Shown here piece by piece: positions 7,919 through 16,849 of a stretch of DNA of 64,000 bases. Both the position numbers and the translations under genes were made by a program. The first letter of the stretch is position 1; every line of letters begins with the position of its first letter. The stretch is taken from NCBI RefSeq assembly GCF_014649395.1, contig NZ_BMSY01000001.1, positions 620,001-684,000 of the forward strand, given 5' to 3'. The DNA comes from Streptomyces aureoverticillatus. Its GTDB lineage: Bacteria > Actinomycetota > Actinomycetes > Streptomycetales > Streptomycetaceae. The notes below the pieces were generated by a model. That model ran no database searches. It saw nothing but the letters and a program-made list of their open reading frames with translations, and was not told the origin of the DNA.

Positions 7919-8815
7919 TCAGCCCATCCCCAGCAGCACCGCAAGCAGCACCGCTCCCGCGGCGCACGGCGCCAGAACCTCGTAGGCCCACCGCACCACC
8001 GGCTCACCCTGCGCCGACTCGGCGCCCTCGCGCCGCTCGGCGATCTCACGCAGGTCGTCCATGGCCTGGTCACCGGCGTCGCGCGCGTGCGGCTGCGTCG
8101 CGCCGGGGGCGCCGGGCCGGAGCCGGCTGGCGACCGGGTCGTCCGAGGCGACCTGCTGGGCGTGCCGCCGCGCGGCCTTCTTGCGGCCGCGCAGCGAGAC
8201 GGGGATGGCCCAGAGCTGGAACTTGGCGCCGTCCTGCGTGAACACCTCGTTCGAGTAGCCGGACCGCAGGCCCGAGACCGCTCCCCAGGGAAGGGCGATG
8301 GTGCGGAAGGGGTTGCGGATGCGCAGCCGGTCGTCGTTGGCGTACACCGCGGGCCGCACGGTGTAGGCGACGACGAGCGGCACCGCGAAGAGCAGCCCCG
8401 CCAGGGCCACCCACGGGGTGCGCCCCTCGCCCCGGACCAGCGCGTCGACGCCGAGCCAGGCGCCGATCGCGAGGAGCAGGACGCCGCCGGCGATGGCCGC
8501 GTGAGACCGGTAGACGCGGTCCTTGTAGGCCGGGTCCCCGGACTTCGCCCGGTCGGCCGGGTCCCCGGAGTCCGCCCGGTCGGCCGGGTCCCCGGACTTC
8601 GCCCGGTCGGCCGGAGCCGCGGAGTCGCCCCGGCCCGCCGGAGCCGCGGACTTCGCCCGGTCTGCGGACTTCACCCGGTCCGCGGACTTCGCAAGGTCGG
8701 CGGACTTCGCCGGGTCCGCCTGGGCCGCCCGTTCCGTCTGGGCGGCCGGGTCCGCGGAGTCGGCCGGCTTCGCCGGGTCCTGCTCCGCCGGAGTGGGCTG
8801 CGGGTCGCTCGTCAT
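7919..8815 (-). CDS. PH-domain-like membrane protein with Ala/Lys/Asp-rich repeat N-terminus
   Basis: This 298-residue protein starts MTSDPQPTPAEQ. Residues 15-95 are low-complexity repeats such as DPADRAKSG, encoded by 27-bp tandem DNA repeats (8534-8614). Two membrane helices (AAIAGGVLLLAIGAWLGV and WVALAGLLFAVPLVVAY) follow. The next segment, VYANDDRLRIRNPFRTIALPWGAVSGL, is typical of bacterial PH-like domains found in small actinobacterial membrane proteins. A final hydrophobic stretch (CAAGAVLLAVLLGMG) ends the chain. Function is unknown. ATG at 8815 is preferred over an upstream start because the family begins after the disordered N-terminus. Confidence 0.75.
   Translation of the reverse strand: MTSDPQPTPAEQDPAKPADSADPAAQTERAAQADPAKSADLAKSADRVKSADRAKSAAPAGRGDSAAPADRAKSGDPADRADSGDPADRAKSGDPAYKDRVYRSHAAIAGGVLLLAIGAWLGVDALVRGEGRTPWVALAGLLFAVPLVVAYTVRPAVYANDDRLRIRNPFRTIALPWGAVSGLRSGYSNEVFTQDGAKFQLWAIPVSLRGRKKAARRHAQQVASDDPVASRLRPGAPGATQPHARDAGDQAMDDLREIAERREGAESAQGEPVVRWAYEVLAPCAAGAVLLAVLLGMG
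8534..8614. repeat. 27-bp tandem repeat, three copies, in frame
   Basis: Three adjacent 27-bp copies (8534-8560, 8561-8587, 8588-8614) differ by two bases at most; degenerate copies continue to about 8720. The period is nine codons, so copy-number change would lengthen the protein's linker without a frameshift. Confidence 0.85.
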
Positions 8816-8875
8816 GGGGCCGATTCTGCCTGACGCCCGGGAGTGACGGGAAAGCACCGCTCCCCACCCCTCCGC

Positions 8876-8891
8876 ATTGGTCCAGACCTTG
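8876..8891. promoter_or_regulatory. DasR-type operator (dre) upstream of chitinase
   Basis: ATTGGTCCAGACCTTG matches the published dre pattern A-C/T-TGGTCTAGACCA at most positions and includes the TGGTCCAGACC core seen before Streptomyces chitinase genes. It lies 82 bp before the chitinase start. Control by the N-acetylglucosamine-responsive repressor DasR is inferred. Confidence 0.75.
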
Positions 8892-8972
8892 CGTGATCAA
8901 GGGTTGTCATGTACGCCGAATTCTCAAGGGAACAAAGGGAAACCGGCTGCACCGCACCCTCCGAGGAGAGCC

Positions 8973-11258
8973 ATGAGACCAGCCAGCCCCCCACGCAGGG
9001 CCGCCGCCCTGCTGACCGCGTTACTCCTGCCCCTCTCGCTCCTGACCGCACTCACCGCCGCCCCGGCACACGCCGCGGGCACCCTGACCGCGACCTTCAC
9101 GACGGAGGGCAGCGGCTCGTCCTGGCAGGGCAAGTACGTCATCCGCAACAGCGGCTCCACCGCCTCGACCGACTGGACGCTGGAGTTCGACCTGCCGGCC
9201 GGCGTCACCGTCAGCGGGCACACCCACGGTGAGGCGACCGTCTCCGGCAGCCACGTCACGGTGAAGAACGCGTACTACAACGGCAGGGTCCCGGCGGGCG
9301 GCTCGACCGAGCCGTACAGCTACCAGTTCACGGCCCGCGGACCGATCGGCACGCCGACGGGCTGCACGGTCAACGGCGACAAGTGCGACGGCACCCCCGA
9401 CAAGCCGCCCACGGCCCCCGGCACCCCGACGGTCACCACCGCCACGGCCCGCACGATCTCGCTGAGCTGGCCCCCGGCCGGGGCGGGCGACTACCCCGTC
9501 ACGACGTACGAGGTCCTGAACGGCACCGCCGTGGTCGCGACGACCTCGACGACGACCGCGACCGTCAAGGACCTCACGCCGGCCACGCGTTACACCTTCA
9601 CCGTCCGGGCCAAGGACCGCCGCGGCAACACGGGCCCGCCCAGCGCCCCGGTCACGGCCGCCACGGTCGACCCGGCCACCGACCCCACCCCGCCCACGGC
9701 CCCCGGCGACCTGCGCGCCACCGGCACGACGTCCTCCTCCGTGGCGCTGGCCTGGAGCAAGTCGACGGACAACGTCGCCGTGGCCGCGTACGACGTCTAT
9801 CGGGGCCAGACGCTGGCGAAGACGGTTCCGGCGGACACGGCGGCAACGACGGTCGAGGGCCTGTCCCCCGCCACGGCCTACACCTTCACGGTCAAGGCCC
9901 GCGACACCGCCGACAACGCCTCCCCCGCGTCGAACGCCCTGTCCGTCACCACGGACGACGTGGCAGGCCCCGGCAACCACCTCAAGGTCGGCTACTTCGC
10001 GCAGTGGGGCATCTACGGCCGCCAGTACTTCGTGAAGAACCTGGACACGTCGGGCGCCGCAGCGAAGCTCGACGTCATCAACTACGCCTTCGAGAACGTC
10101 GATCCGGTGAACCACACCTGCCTGGCCGGGGTGGTCAAGGGCGTCTCGGGCAATCCGCAGGACCCGGACGAGGGCACCGGCGCGGGGGACGCGGAGGCGG
10201 ACTACGGCCGCGCGTTCCCGGCGTCGCAGTCGGTGGACGGCGTGGCGGACGACGGCTGGGGCAAGCTCCGGGGCAACTTCAACCAGCTCAAGAAGCTCAA
10301 GGCCAAGCACCCGCACCTCAAGGTCGTCGTCTCCCTCGGCGGCTGGACGTTCTCGAAGTTCTTCGCGGACGCGGCGGCGACACCCGCCTCGCGGGAGAAG
10401 TTCGTGAAGTCCTGCGTGGACGTGTGGATCAAGGGGAATCTGCCGGTCTACAACGGCGCGGGCGGCCCCGGTTCCGGCGCGGGCGTGTTCGACGGCATCG
10501 ACATCGACTGGGAGTGGCCGGGCTCCGAGGGCCACCCGGGCAACCACTGGGGCCCCGCCGACAAGGACAACCTCACCGCGCTCCTGGCGGAGTTCCGCAA
10601 GCAGCTCGACGCGCTCGGCGGCGAGCACAAGCTGCTGACCGCGTTCACCCCCGCAGACCCGGCGAAGATCGAGGCGGGCTGGGACCTGAAGAAGATCTTC
10701 GACTCCCTCGACTACGCCAACGTCCAGGGCTACGACTTCCACGGCGCCGGTAGCGACAACTCCTGGGAGCCCAAGCGGACCGGCCACCAGGCCAACCTGC
10801 ACCGCGACGCCCAGGACCCCTACCCCTTCGACTTCAGCGTCGAGCGGGCCGTCCAGACGTACCTCGACGCCGGCGTGCACCCGCGCAAGCTCACGATCGG
10901 CTTCCCCTTCTACGGCCGCGGCTGGAAGGAGGTCGCCGACGGCGGCGCCAAGGGCGAATGGCAGTCGGCCAACGGCGCGGCACCGGGCCAGTTCCCCGAG
11001 GAGGCGGGCACCAAGGGCTACCACAACCTCCTCACCACCGTCCCCAACCTCACCGTCCACCACGACGAACAGTCCATCTCCACGTACGGCTACACCGGCA
11101 ACAACGGCCAGTGGTGGAGCTTCGACGACCCCTGGTCGATCACCAAGAAGACGGCCTGGCTGAAGTCGAAGGGCCTGCTGGGCGGAATGGTGTGGGAGAT
11201 GTCGGGAGACACTCCCACGGGCACCTTGATGACAGCGCTGGACAACGGCCTGCGGTGA
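8973..11258 (+). CDS. Secreted chitinase, GH18 with CBM2-type and two fibronectin III domains
   Basis: The 761-residue enzyme hydrolyses beta-1,4 GlcNAc links in chitin. An Ala/Leu signal peptide ends at APAHAAG near residue 33. A CBM2-like domain follows (residues 34-140: SSWQGKYVIRNSGS, CTVNGDKC). Two fibronectin III domains occupy roughly residues 145-240 and 245-330. The GH18 catalytic barrel begins at HLKVGYFAQWGIYGRQYF. Its DGIDIDWEW motif places the catalytic acid at Glu514. The start ATG at 8973 is preceded by GAGGAGAG. The DasR-type site at 8876-8891 implies induction by chitin breakdown products. A strong stem at 11374-11399 probably terminates the transcript. Confidence 0.95.
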   Translation: MRPASPPRRAAALLTALLLPLSLLTALTAAPAHAAGTLTATFTTEGSGSSWQGKYVIRNSGSTASTDWTLEFDLPAGVTVSGHTHGEATVSGSHVTVKNAYYNGRVPAGGSTEPYSYQFTARGPIGTPTGCTVNGDKCDGTPDKPPTAPGTPTVTTATARTISLSWPPAGAGDYPVTTYEVLNGTAVVATTSTTTATVKDLTPATRYTFTVRAKDRRGNTGPPSAPVTAATVDPATDPTPPTAPGDLRATGTTSSSVALAWSKSTDNVAVAAYDVYRGQTLAKTVPADTAATTVEGLSPATAYTFTVKARDTADNASPASNALSVTTDDVAGPGNHLKVGYFAQWGIYGRQYFVKNLDTSGAAAKLDVINYAFENVDPVNHTCLAGVVKGVSGNPQDPDEGTGAGDAEADYGRAFPASQSVDGVADDGWGKLRGNFNQLKKLKAKHPHLKVVVSLGGWTFSKFFADAAATPASREKFVKSCVDVWIKGNLPVYNGAGGPGSGAGVFDGIDIDWEWPGSEGHPGNHWGPADKDNLTALLAEFRKQLDALGGEHKLLTAFTPADPAKIEAGWDLKKIFDSLDYANVQGYDFHGAGSDNSWEPKRTGHQANLHRDAQDPYPFDFSVERAVQTYLDAGVHPRKLTIGFPFYGRGWKEVADGGAKGEWQSANGAAPGQFPEEAGTKGYHNLLTTVPNLTVHHDEQSISTYGYTGNNGQWWSFDDPWSITKKTAWLKSKGLLGGMVWEMSGDTPTGTLMTALDNGLR

Positions 11259-11269
11259 CCTTCAAGCGC

Positions 11270-11308
11270 CGGAGGGCTGAATCTTGGTCGGAGGGGCTGA
11301 ATCTTGGC
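11270..11308 (+). repeat. Two ~19-bp direct repeats after chitinase
   Basis: GGAGGGCTGAATCTTGG is followed directly by GGAGGGGCTGAATCTTGG. They lie between the chitinase stop and the dispersed intergenic element and have no coding sense. Confidence 0.7.
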
Positions 11309-11326
11309 CGCTGCGGCAAGGTTTTA

Positions 11327-11364
11327 GCCCGTCCGGCGATTGAGGACGAGCCGCGAAGCGGCGA
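11327..11364 (+). repeat. Intergenic repeat element, copy 3
   Basis: GCCCGTCCGGCGATTGAGGA followed by CGAGCCGCGAAGCGGCGA belongs to the family described at 1706-1743. It is immediately followed by a strong stem. Confidence 0.85.
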
Positions 11365-11373
11365 TCAGCGGGG

Positions 11374-11399
11374 GTCCAGGGGGCGGCAGCCCCCTGGAC
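11374..11399 (+). terminator. Strong hairpin downstream of chitinase
   Basis: GTCCAGGGGGC (11374-11384) and GCCCCCTGGAC (11389-11399) form a perfect 11-bp stem with a GGCA loop. There is no U-tract. It lies between the chitinase and the deoC promoter. Confidence 0.65.
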
Positions 11400-11465
11400 G
11401 GCCACCCCGCCCGGGGTCACCCCACCCCCGGTCCAGCCGGGCGCCGTAGCCCCCTGTACAGGCCG

Positions 11466-11477
11466 CTACGCGCGTAG
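11466..11477. promoter_or_regulatory. Nucleoside-regulon operator 2 (CTACGCGCGTAG) at deoC
   Basis: A perfect copy of the 12-bp palindrome. A TATGCT -10 candidate (11479-11484) starts one base after it, and the deoC GTG (11491) follows the -10 by six bases. A bound protein would cover the promoter directly. Confidence 0.8.
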
Positions 11478-11490
11478 ATATGCTCCCCTC

Positions 11491-12474
11491 GTGACTATGC
11501 CGACGACGACACCACCCCCGGGGAAAGCCGCGCTCACCGGCACCCCCCTCGCCGACGTCACGGCGTCGGCGGCCACACTCCGCCGCTTCCTGCACGGCCT
11601 CCCCGGCGTCGACGCCGTCGGCCTGGAGGCCCGCGCCGCCTCGCTCGGGACGCGTTCGATCAAGACCACGGCGAAGGCGTACGCCATCGACCTGGCCATC
11701 TCCATGATCGACCTGACGACCCTGGAGGGCGCGGACACCGCCGGCAAGGTCCGGGCCCTGGGCGCGAAGGCGGTCCACCCGGACCCGACCGACCGCACCA
11801 CCCCGAGGACCGCCGCCGTCTGCGTGTATCCGGACATGGTGGCGACGGCCAAGGAGGCCGTGGCCGGCAGCGACGTCAAGGTCGCCTCGGTCGCGACCGC
11901 CTTCCCGGCCGGCCGCGCCGCCCTCGGCGTGAAGCTCGCCGACGTCCGTGACGCGGTCGCGGCGGGCGCGGACGAGATCGACATGGTCATCGACCGCGGC
12001 GCCTTCCTCGCGGGCGACTACATGAAGGTGTACGAGGAGATCGTCGCCGTGAAGGAGGCCTCCGCGCAGGCCCGCCTGAAGGTCATCTTCGAGACCGGCG
12101 AACTCTCGACGTACGACAACATCCGCCGCGCGAGCTGGATCGGCATGCTCGCCGGCGCGGACTTCATCAAGACGTCGACCGGCAAGGTCGGGGTGAACGC
12201 GACCCCCGCGAACACCCTCCTCATGCTGGAGGCCGTCCGCGACTTCCGCGCGCAGACCGGCGTCCAGGTGGGCGTGAAGCCCGCGGGCGGCATCCGCACC
12301 ACCAAGGACGCCGTCAAGTTCCTGGTCCTGGTCAACGAGACCGCGGGCGCGGACTGGCTGGACAACCACTGGTTCCGCTTCGGCGCGTCCAGCCTGCTCA
12401 ACGACCTGCTGATGCAGCGCCAGAAGCTGGCCACCGGACGCTACTCCGGCCCTGACTACGTGACGGTGGACTGA
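11491..12474 (+). CDS. deoC: Deoxyribose-phosphate aldolase
   Basis: The 327-residue class I aldolase splits 2-deoxyribose-5-phosphate to glyceraldehyde-3-phosphate and acetaldehyde. It contains VKVASVATAFPAGRAALGVK, then DEIDMVIDRGAFLAGDY. LKVIFETGELSTYDNIRRAS precedes GADFIKTSTGKVGVNATP, which carries the Schiff-base lysine in the KTSTG motif. VKPAGGIRTTKDA forms the phosphate-binding end. It is longer than E. coli DeoC, as in other actinobacteria. It heads an operon with two aldehyde dehydrogenase genes 5 bp downstream; these could oxidise the acetaldehyde. The transcript is probably leaderless. Confidence 0.95.
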   Translation: MTMPTTTPPPGKAALTGTPLADVTASAATLRRFLHGLPGVDAVGLEARAASLGTRSIKTTAKAYAIDLAISMIDLTTLEGADTAGKVRALGAKAVHPDPTDRTTPRTAAVCVYPDMVATAKEAVAGSDVKVASVATAFPAGRAALGVKLADVRDAVAAGADEIDMVIDRGAFLAGDYMKVYEEIVAVKEASAQARLKVIFETGELSTYDNIRRASWIGMLAGADFIKTSTGKVGVNATPANTLLMLEAVRDFRAQTGVQVGVKPAGGIRTTKDAVKFLVLVNETAGADWLDNHWFRFGASSLLNDLLMQRQKLATGRYSGPDYVTVD

Positions 12475-12479
12475 GACCC

Positions 12480-13925
12480 ATGGAAAACCTGGCATCGACT
12501 TTCGAGTACGCACCGGCACCCGAGTCCCGCTCGGTCGTCGACATCGCGCCGTCCTACGGCCTGTTCATCGACGGCGAGTTCGCCGAGGCCGCGGACGGCA
12601 AGGTCTTCAAGTCCGTCAGCCCGGCCACCGAGGAGGTCCTCGCCGAGGTCGCGCAGGCCGGCCAGGCCGACGTCGACCGCGCCGTGAAGGCGGCCCGCAA
12701 GGCCTTCGAGAAGTGGTCCGCGTTGCCGGGCGCCGAGCGGGCGAAGTACCTGTTCCGCATCGCCCGCATCATCCAGGAGCGCAGCCGCGAGCTGGCCGTC
12801 CTGGAGACCCTCGACAACGGCAAGCCGATCAAGGAGACCCGCGACGCGGACCTCCCCCTGGTCGCCGCGCACTTCTTCTACTACGCGGGCTGGGCCGACA
12901 AGCTCGGCCACGCCGGGTTCGGCCCGAACCCGCAGCCCCTGGGCGTCGCGGGCCAGGTCATCCCCTGGAACTTCCCGCTCCTGATGCTCGCCTGGAAGAT
13001 CGCCCCGGCCCTCGCGACGGGCAACACGGTGGTCCTCAAGCCCGCCGAGACGACCCCTCTCTCCGCCCTGTTCTTCGCGGACATCTGCCGCCAGGCGGGC
13101 CTCCCGAAGGGCGTCGTCAACATCCTTCCCGGATACGGCGACACGGGCGCGGCCCTGACCGCCCACCCGGACGTGAACAAGGTCGCCTTCACCGGCTCCA
13201 CGGCCGTCGGCAAGGAGATCGCCCGGACGCTCGCGGGCACGGACAAGAAGCTCACCCTCGAACTGGGCGGCAAGGGCGCCAACATCGTCTTCGACGACGC
13301 CCCGATCGACCAGGCCGTCGAGGGCATCGTCACGGGCATCTTCTTCAACCAGGGCCAGGTCTGCTGCGCCGGGTCGCGTCTCCTCGTACAGGAGTCGATC
13401 CAGGAGGAGCTGCTCGACAGCCTCAAGCGCAGGCTCTCGACCCTCCGCCTGGGCGACCCGCTCGACAAGAACACCGACATCGGCGCGATCAACTCCGCCG
13501 AGCAGCTCGCCCGCATCACCGCCCTCGCCGAGACCGGCGAGGCGGAGGGCGCCGAGCGCTGGTCGGCCCCCTGCGAGCTGCCGACGTCCGGCTACTGGTT
13601 CGCGCCGACGCTCTTCACGAACGTCACGCAGGCGCACACCGTCGCCCGCGACGAGATCTTCGGCCCGGTGCTCTCGGTCCTCACCTTCCGCACCCCCGAA
13701 GAGGCCGTCGCCAAGGCGAACAACACGCAGTACGGCCTGTCGGCGGGCATCTGGACGGAGAAGGGCTCGCGCATCCTCGCGGTCGCGAACAAGCTCCGCG
13801 CCGGGGTCGTCTGGGCCAACACGTTCAACAAGTTCGACCCGACCTCGCCCTTCGGCGGCTACAAGGAATCGGGCTTCGGCCGCGAGGGCGGCCGCCACGG
13901 CCTGGAGGCGTACCTCGATGTCTAA
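12480..13925 (+). CDS. NAD(P)-dependent aldehyde dehydrogenase (catalytic half of a two-gene pair)
   Basis: This is a complete 481-residue ALDH. IPWNFPLLMLAWKIAPALATGNTVVLKP forms the cofactor-binding region and VAFTGSTAVGKEIA the Rossmann turn. LELGGKGANIVF supplies the general-base Glu, NQGQVCCAGSRLLV the catalytic cysteine at 295 or 296, and EIFGPVLSVLTF the second cofactor contact. It starts 5 bp after deoC, so acetaldehyde from deoxyribose breakdown is a likely substrate, though not proven. Its last eight bases overlap the next gene, indicating translational coupling with the ALDH-like partner. Confidence 0.93.
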   Translation: MENLASTFEYAPAPESRSVVDIAPSYGLFIDGEFAEAADGKVFKSVSPATEEVLAEVAQAGQADVDRAVKAARKAFEKWSALPGAERAKYLFRIARIIQERSRELAVLETLDNGKPIKETRDADLPLVAAHFFYYAGWADKLGHAGFGPNPQPLGVAGQVIPWNFPLLMLAWKIAPALATGNTVVLKPAETTPLSALFFADICRQAGLPKGVVNILPGYGDTGAALTAHPDVNKVAFTGSTAVGKEIARTLAGTDKKLTLELGGKGANIVFDDAPIDQAVEGIVTGIFFNQGQVCCAGSRLLVQESIQEELLDSLKRRLSTLRLGDPLDKNTDIGAINSAEQLARITALAETGEAEGAERWSAPCELPTSGYWFAPTLFTNVTQAHTVARDEIFGPVLSVLTFRTPEEAVAKANNTQYGLSAGIWTEKGSRILAVANKLRAGVVWANTFNKFDPTSPFGGYKESGFGREGGRHGLEAYLDV

Positions 13926-14847
13926 GGAATCACTGGGCGGCTCCGCCGCGGGCGCAACGCGGCTGAGCGTCTTCAAGACCTACAAGCTGTACGTGGGCGG
14001 CAAGTTCCCGCGTTCCGAGAGCGGCCGGGTGTACGAGGTGACGGACCCGAAGGGCAAGTGGCTGGCCAACGCGCCGCAGTCGTCCCGCAAGGACGCCCGT
14101 GACGCGGTCGTGGCCGCGCGCAAGGCGTTCGGCGGCTGGTCGGGGGCGACCGCGTACAACCGCGGTCAGGTCCTCTACCGCGTCGCGGAGATGCTGGAGG
14201 GCCGCCGGGAGCAGTTCGTCCGCGAGGTCGCGGACGCGGAGGGCCTGTCCAAGTCCAAGGCCGCCGCGGTCGTGGACGCGACGGTCGACCGCTGGGTCTG
14301 GTACGCGGGCTGGACGGACAAGATCGCCCAGGTCGTGGGCGGGGCGAACCCGGTCGCGGGCCCGTTCTTCAACCTCTCCACCCCCGAGCCGACAGGCGTC
14401 GTGACGGTCGTCGCCCCCCAGGAGTCGTCCTTCCTGGGCCTGGTGTCGGTCGTCGCCCCCGTGATCGCGGCCGGCAACACGGCCGTCGTCATCGCCTCCG
14501 AGAAGGCGCCGCTCCCGGCCCTCTCCCTGGGCGAGGTCCTGGCCACGTCCGACGTGCCCGGCGGCGTCGTCAACGTACTGAGCGGCAACACCAGGGAGAT
14601 CGCCCTCCCGCTGGCCGCCCACCAGGACGTGAACGGCATCGACCTGGCCGGCGCGGACGCCGAGCTGGCGAAGGAACTGGAGATCGCCGCGGCGGACAAC
14701 CTGAAGCGCGTGCTCCGTCCACAGGCTGTGGACACGGACGCGGACTTCACCGTCTCGCCCGGCACTCACCGTCTGACCGCCTTCCTCGAGACGAAGACGG
14801 TCTGGCACCCCACGGGGTCGCTGGGCGCGTCGGGCGCGGCCTACTGA
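13918..14847 (+). CDS. ALDH-like protein lacking the catalytic domain
   Basis: A 309-residue protein similar to the N-terminal cofactor-binding half of an ALDH. It has KTYKLYVGGKFPRSESGR and then PTGVVTVVAPQESSFLGLVSVVAPVIAAGNTAVVIAS. The chain ends soon after HQDVNGIDLAGADAELAKEL, the place where a normal ALDH begins its turn into the catalytic domain. No LELGG motif or catalytic cysteine is present. The reading frame is clean and overlaps the upstream ALDH by 8 bp, so this is not recent decay. Together the pair totals about 790 residues and resembles the two-domain ALDH16 layout split into two genes. The role is probably structural or scaffolding. Confidence 0.85.
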   Translation: MSKESLGGSAAGATRLSVFKTYKLYVGGKFPRSESGRVYEVTDPKGKWLANAPQSSRKDARDAVVAARKAFGGWSGATAYNRGQVLYRVAEMLEGRREQFVREVADAEGLSKSKAAAVVDATVDRWVWYAGWTDKIAQVVGGANPVAGPFFNLSTPEPTGVVTVVAPQESSFLGLVSVVAPVIAAGNTAVVIASEKAPLPALSLGEVLATSDVPGGVVNVLSGNTREIALPLAAHQDVNGIDLAGADAELAKELEIAAADNLKRVLRPQAVDTDADFTVSPGTHRLTAFLETKTVWHPTGSLGASGAAY

Positions 14848-14865
14848 GCCCCGCCGCGCGGGGCT
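14847..14865 (+). terminator. Hairpin overlapping the stop codon of the deoC operon
   Basis: AGCCCCGC (14847-14854) pairs with GCGGGGCT (14858-14865) around a CGC loop and is followed by CTTCC. The first base is the last base of the TGA stop. Confidence 0.6.
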
Positions 14866-14948
14866 CTTCCCCACCCGCCCGCCCTTACTGCCTGCCGGAA
14901 CAGTCCGCCCCAGGCACATCGGGGCGGGCTTGGGGAAGCCCCGCAGGG

Positions 14949-15392
14949 TCACCCCGGCAACGCCCCCGCCACCACGCCCACCCCCGGCATCTCCGACAGC
15001 GACCCCTGAGTGAACGGCCCCGTCACCATCCCGGTGGACACCGGCTTGAAGTCGGCGACCTGCGTGCCCACGGCGTTGTCGAGCGGGTCCACTCCGGTCC
15101 CGGCCAGGGGGTTGAGCTTCAGGTTCTTGACGGGGTGCAGCGAGCCGCCCGCGGCCCGCTGCACCCCGTCAAGGAGCGCGTTCCCCGCGGGGGCCGGATC
15201 GACGTCTCCGAGCGGCGTGGCGACCCCCGGCGCGGGCACCTCCGCGGGCGCGGCACTCGCGGCCGCACCGCCGAGCCCCAGCGCCGCCCCCGCCACGGAG
15301 ACGGTGAGCCCCGCACGCAGCAGCGCACGGGACGCGGAGGAAGTCCTCGGCGCCGCGTGTCGCGCCGAGTGCCGTTCAGGGTGTCGAGCCAT
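14949..15392 (-). CDS. Small secreted Ala/Pro/Gly-rich protein
   Basis: This 147-residue protein begins MARHPERHSARHAAPRTSSAS. A hydrophobic signal segment (LLRAGLTVSVAGAALGLGGAAASAAPA) is probably cleaved near residue 50. The mature part is low in charge (VPAPGVATPLGDVDPAPAGN) with motifs such as LLDGVQRAAGGSLHPVKNLKLNPLAG. It recalls small secreted Streptomyces proteins of unknown function, including the one at 24919-25443 in this window. ATG at 15392 follows GGAGG by eight bases. No enzymatic motif was seen. Confidence 0.7.
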   Translation of the reverse strand: MARHPERHSARHAAPRTSSASRALLRAGLTVSVAGAALGLGGAAASAAPAEVPAPGVATPLGDVDPAPAGNALLDGVQRAAGGSLHPVKNLKLNPLAGTGVDPLDNAVGTQVADFKPVSTGMVTGPFTQGSLSEMPGVGVVAGALPG

Positions 15393-15616
15393 CGGGACCG
15401 CCTCCACACAACATACGTAAGTAATCGAGCGTGCACGAAGAGTAGTTGAAGCACGCCGCCCGTATCAAAGACCGCGCCCCCTCCCGAGGCCCCACGGAAC
15501 GGTCACCGCCCCCGTCCCCCTAGGGGCGCACCCCGGCCTCCCCCTGAAGAGCTACGCCCCGAAACCGTTCCCCAGCGGGACGCGCACCACGCCGGTGGTC
15601 GCATAGCGTCACGACG

Positions 15617-16849
15617 GTGTCCGACCACACACCACCCCTCAAGAGGGTGCGCACGGCCCTGCGCAGGGGCCACCCCCTCCCACCCCTGGCCTGGCCCCGC
15701 CCCCTGCGCCGCCTCCCGCACACCCTGGTGGTCCTCACCGCCGTGGCGCTCGCCGCGACCGGCGCCGACCCGACGGCCAGGCTCCTGGCGGTCGCCCACG
15801 CGGCCACGCTGGTCCTCGCGCTGCGCAACCCCGTCCAGGCCTGCTGGCTCTCCCTCGCCTGCTTCGCCGGCATCACCGTCGGCCACCCGCCCTCGCAGGC
15901 CAACGACATCTGGGCGTGGGTGGTGCACGCGTGCGTCCTGTTCCTCCTGTCCCTGCGGGTCCCGCTCCCCTCGGCGGCCGTGGCGGCAGCCGCGAGCGCC
16001 GCCGTGGGCGCGGTCCTGAAGGCGGCCGGAGCGGGCGTCGGCTCCTGGTCGACGGTCGCGGCCGGCACCGTCCTCTTCGGCGCCGCCCTCCTCGCGGGCG
16101 CCGTCCGCCGCGGCCGCCGCGAGGACCGGGCCCGGCTCGCCGAGCAGACCGCGGCGGCGGCGCACGAGCGGGCGCGGCGCACCGTACTGGAGGAACGCGC
16201 CCGCATCGCCCGCGAGCTGCACGACGTGGTGGCCCACCACATGTCCCTCATCTCCATCCAGGCCGACGCCGCGCCCTACCGCGTACCGGACCCGCCGCAC
16301 GAACTGGTCACCGAGCTGGCGGCGATCCGCGCGAACGCCCTCGAAGGGCTCGCCGAACTGCGCCGGATGCTCGGCCTGCTGCGCGCCGGCGCCCCCGGCG
16401 ACGCCCCGGCCGACACCACCCCGCAGCCCTCCCTCGCCCAGCTCGACGCCCTGCTGTCCCACGTGCGGGCCGCCGGGCTGCCGGTGACCGCCCGGGTCGA
16501 GGGGCCCCGGCGTCCGCTGCCGCCGGGCGTGGAGCTGTCGGCGTACCGGATGGTCCAGGAGGCGCTGAGCAACACCCTGCGACACGCCCCCGGCGCCGAC
16601 ACGTCCGTCGAACTCGCCTACGGCCACGCGGCGTTGGCCCTCCGCGTCACGAACGGCCCGGCCACCCGGTCCGGCCCGCCCTCGCCCGGCGCGGGCCACG
16701 GCGTCACCGGCATGCGGGAGCGCGCCGCCATGCTCGGCGGCGACTTCGCCGCGGGTCCCACGCCGGAGGGCGGGTATGAAGTCACCGCGACCCTCCCGAC
16801 CACCCCCGCCGCGGCCGCCTCCCTCACCGACAAGGACACCCCCGCATGA
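15617..16849 (+). CDS. Sensor histidine kinase, NarL-partner (HisKA_3) type
   Basis: The 410-residue kinase has several hydrophobic N-terminal helices (about residues 35-180). The HisKA_3 dimerisation segment RARIARELHDVVAHHMSLIS carries phospho-acceptor His202. A HATPase_c domain follows (YRMVQEALSNTLRHAPGAD, GHGVTGMRERAAMLGG). GTG at 15617 is the first sensible start. Its stop overlaps the response regulator start (ATGA), so the two act as a coupled two-component pair. The input signal is unknown. Confidence 0.92.
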   Translation: MSDHTPPLKRVRTALRRGHPLPPLAWPRPLRRLPHTLVVLTAVALAATGADPTARLLAVAHAATLVLALRNPVQACWLSLACFAGITVGHPPSQANDIWAWVVHACVLFLLSLRVPLPSAAVAAAASAAVGAVLKAAGAGVGSWSTVAAGTVLFGAALLAGAVRRGRREDRARLAEQTAAAAHERARRTVLEERARIARELHDVVAHHMSLISIQADAAPYRVPDPPHELVTELAAIRANALEGLAELRRMLGLLRAGAPGDAPADTTPQPSLAQLDALLSHVRAAGLPVTARVEGPRRPLPPGVELSAYRMVQEALSNTLRHAPGADTSVELAYGHAALALRVTNGPATRSGPPSPGAGHGVTGMRERAAMLGGDFAAGPTPEGGYEVTATLPTTPAAAASLTDKDTPA

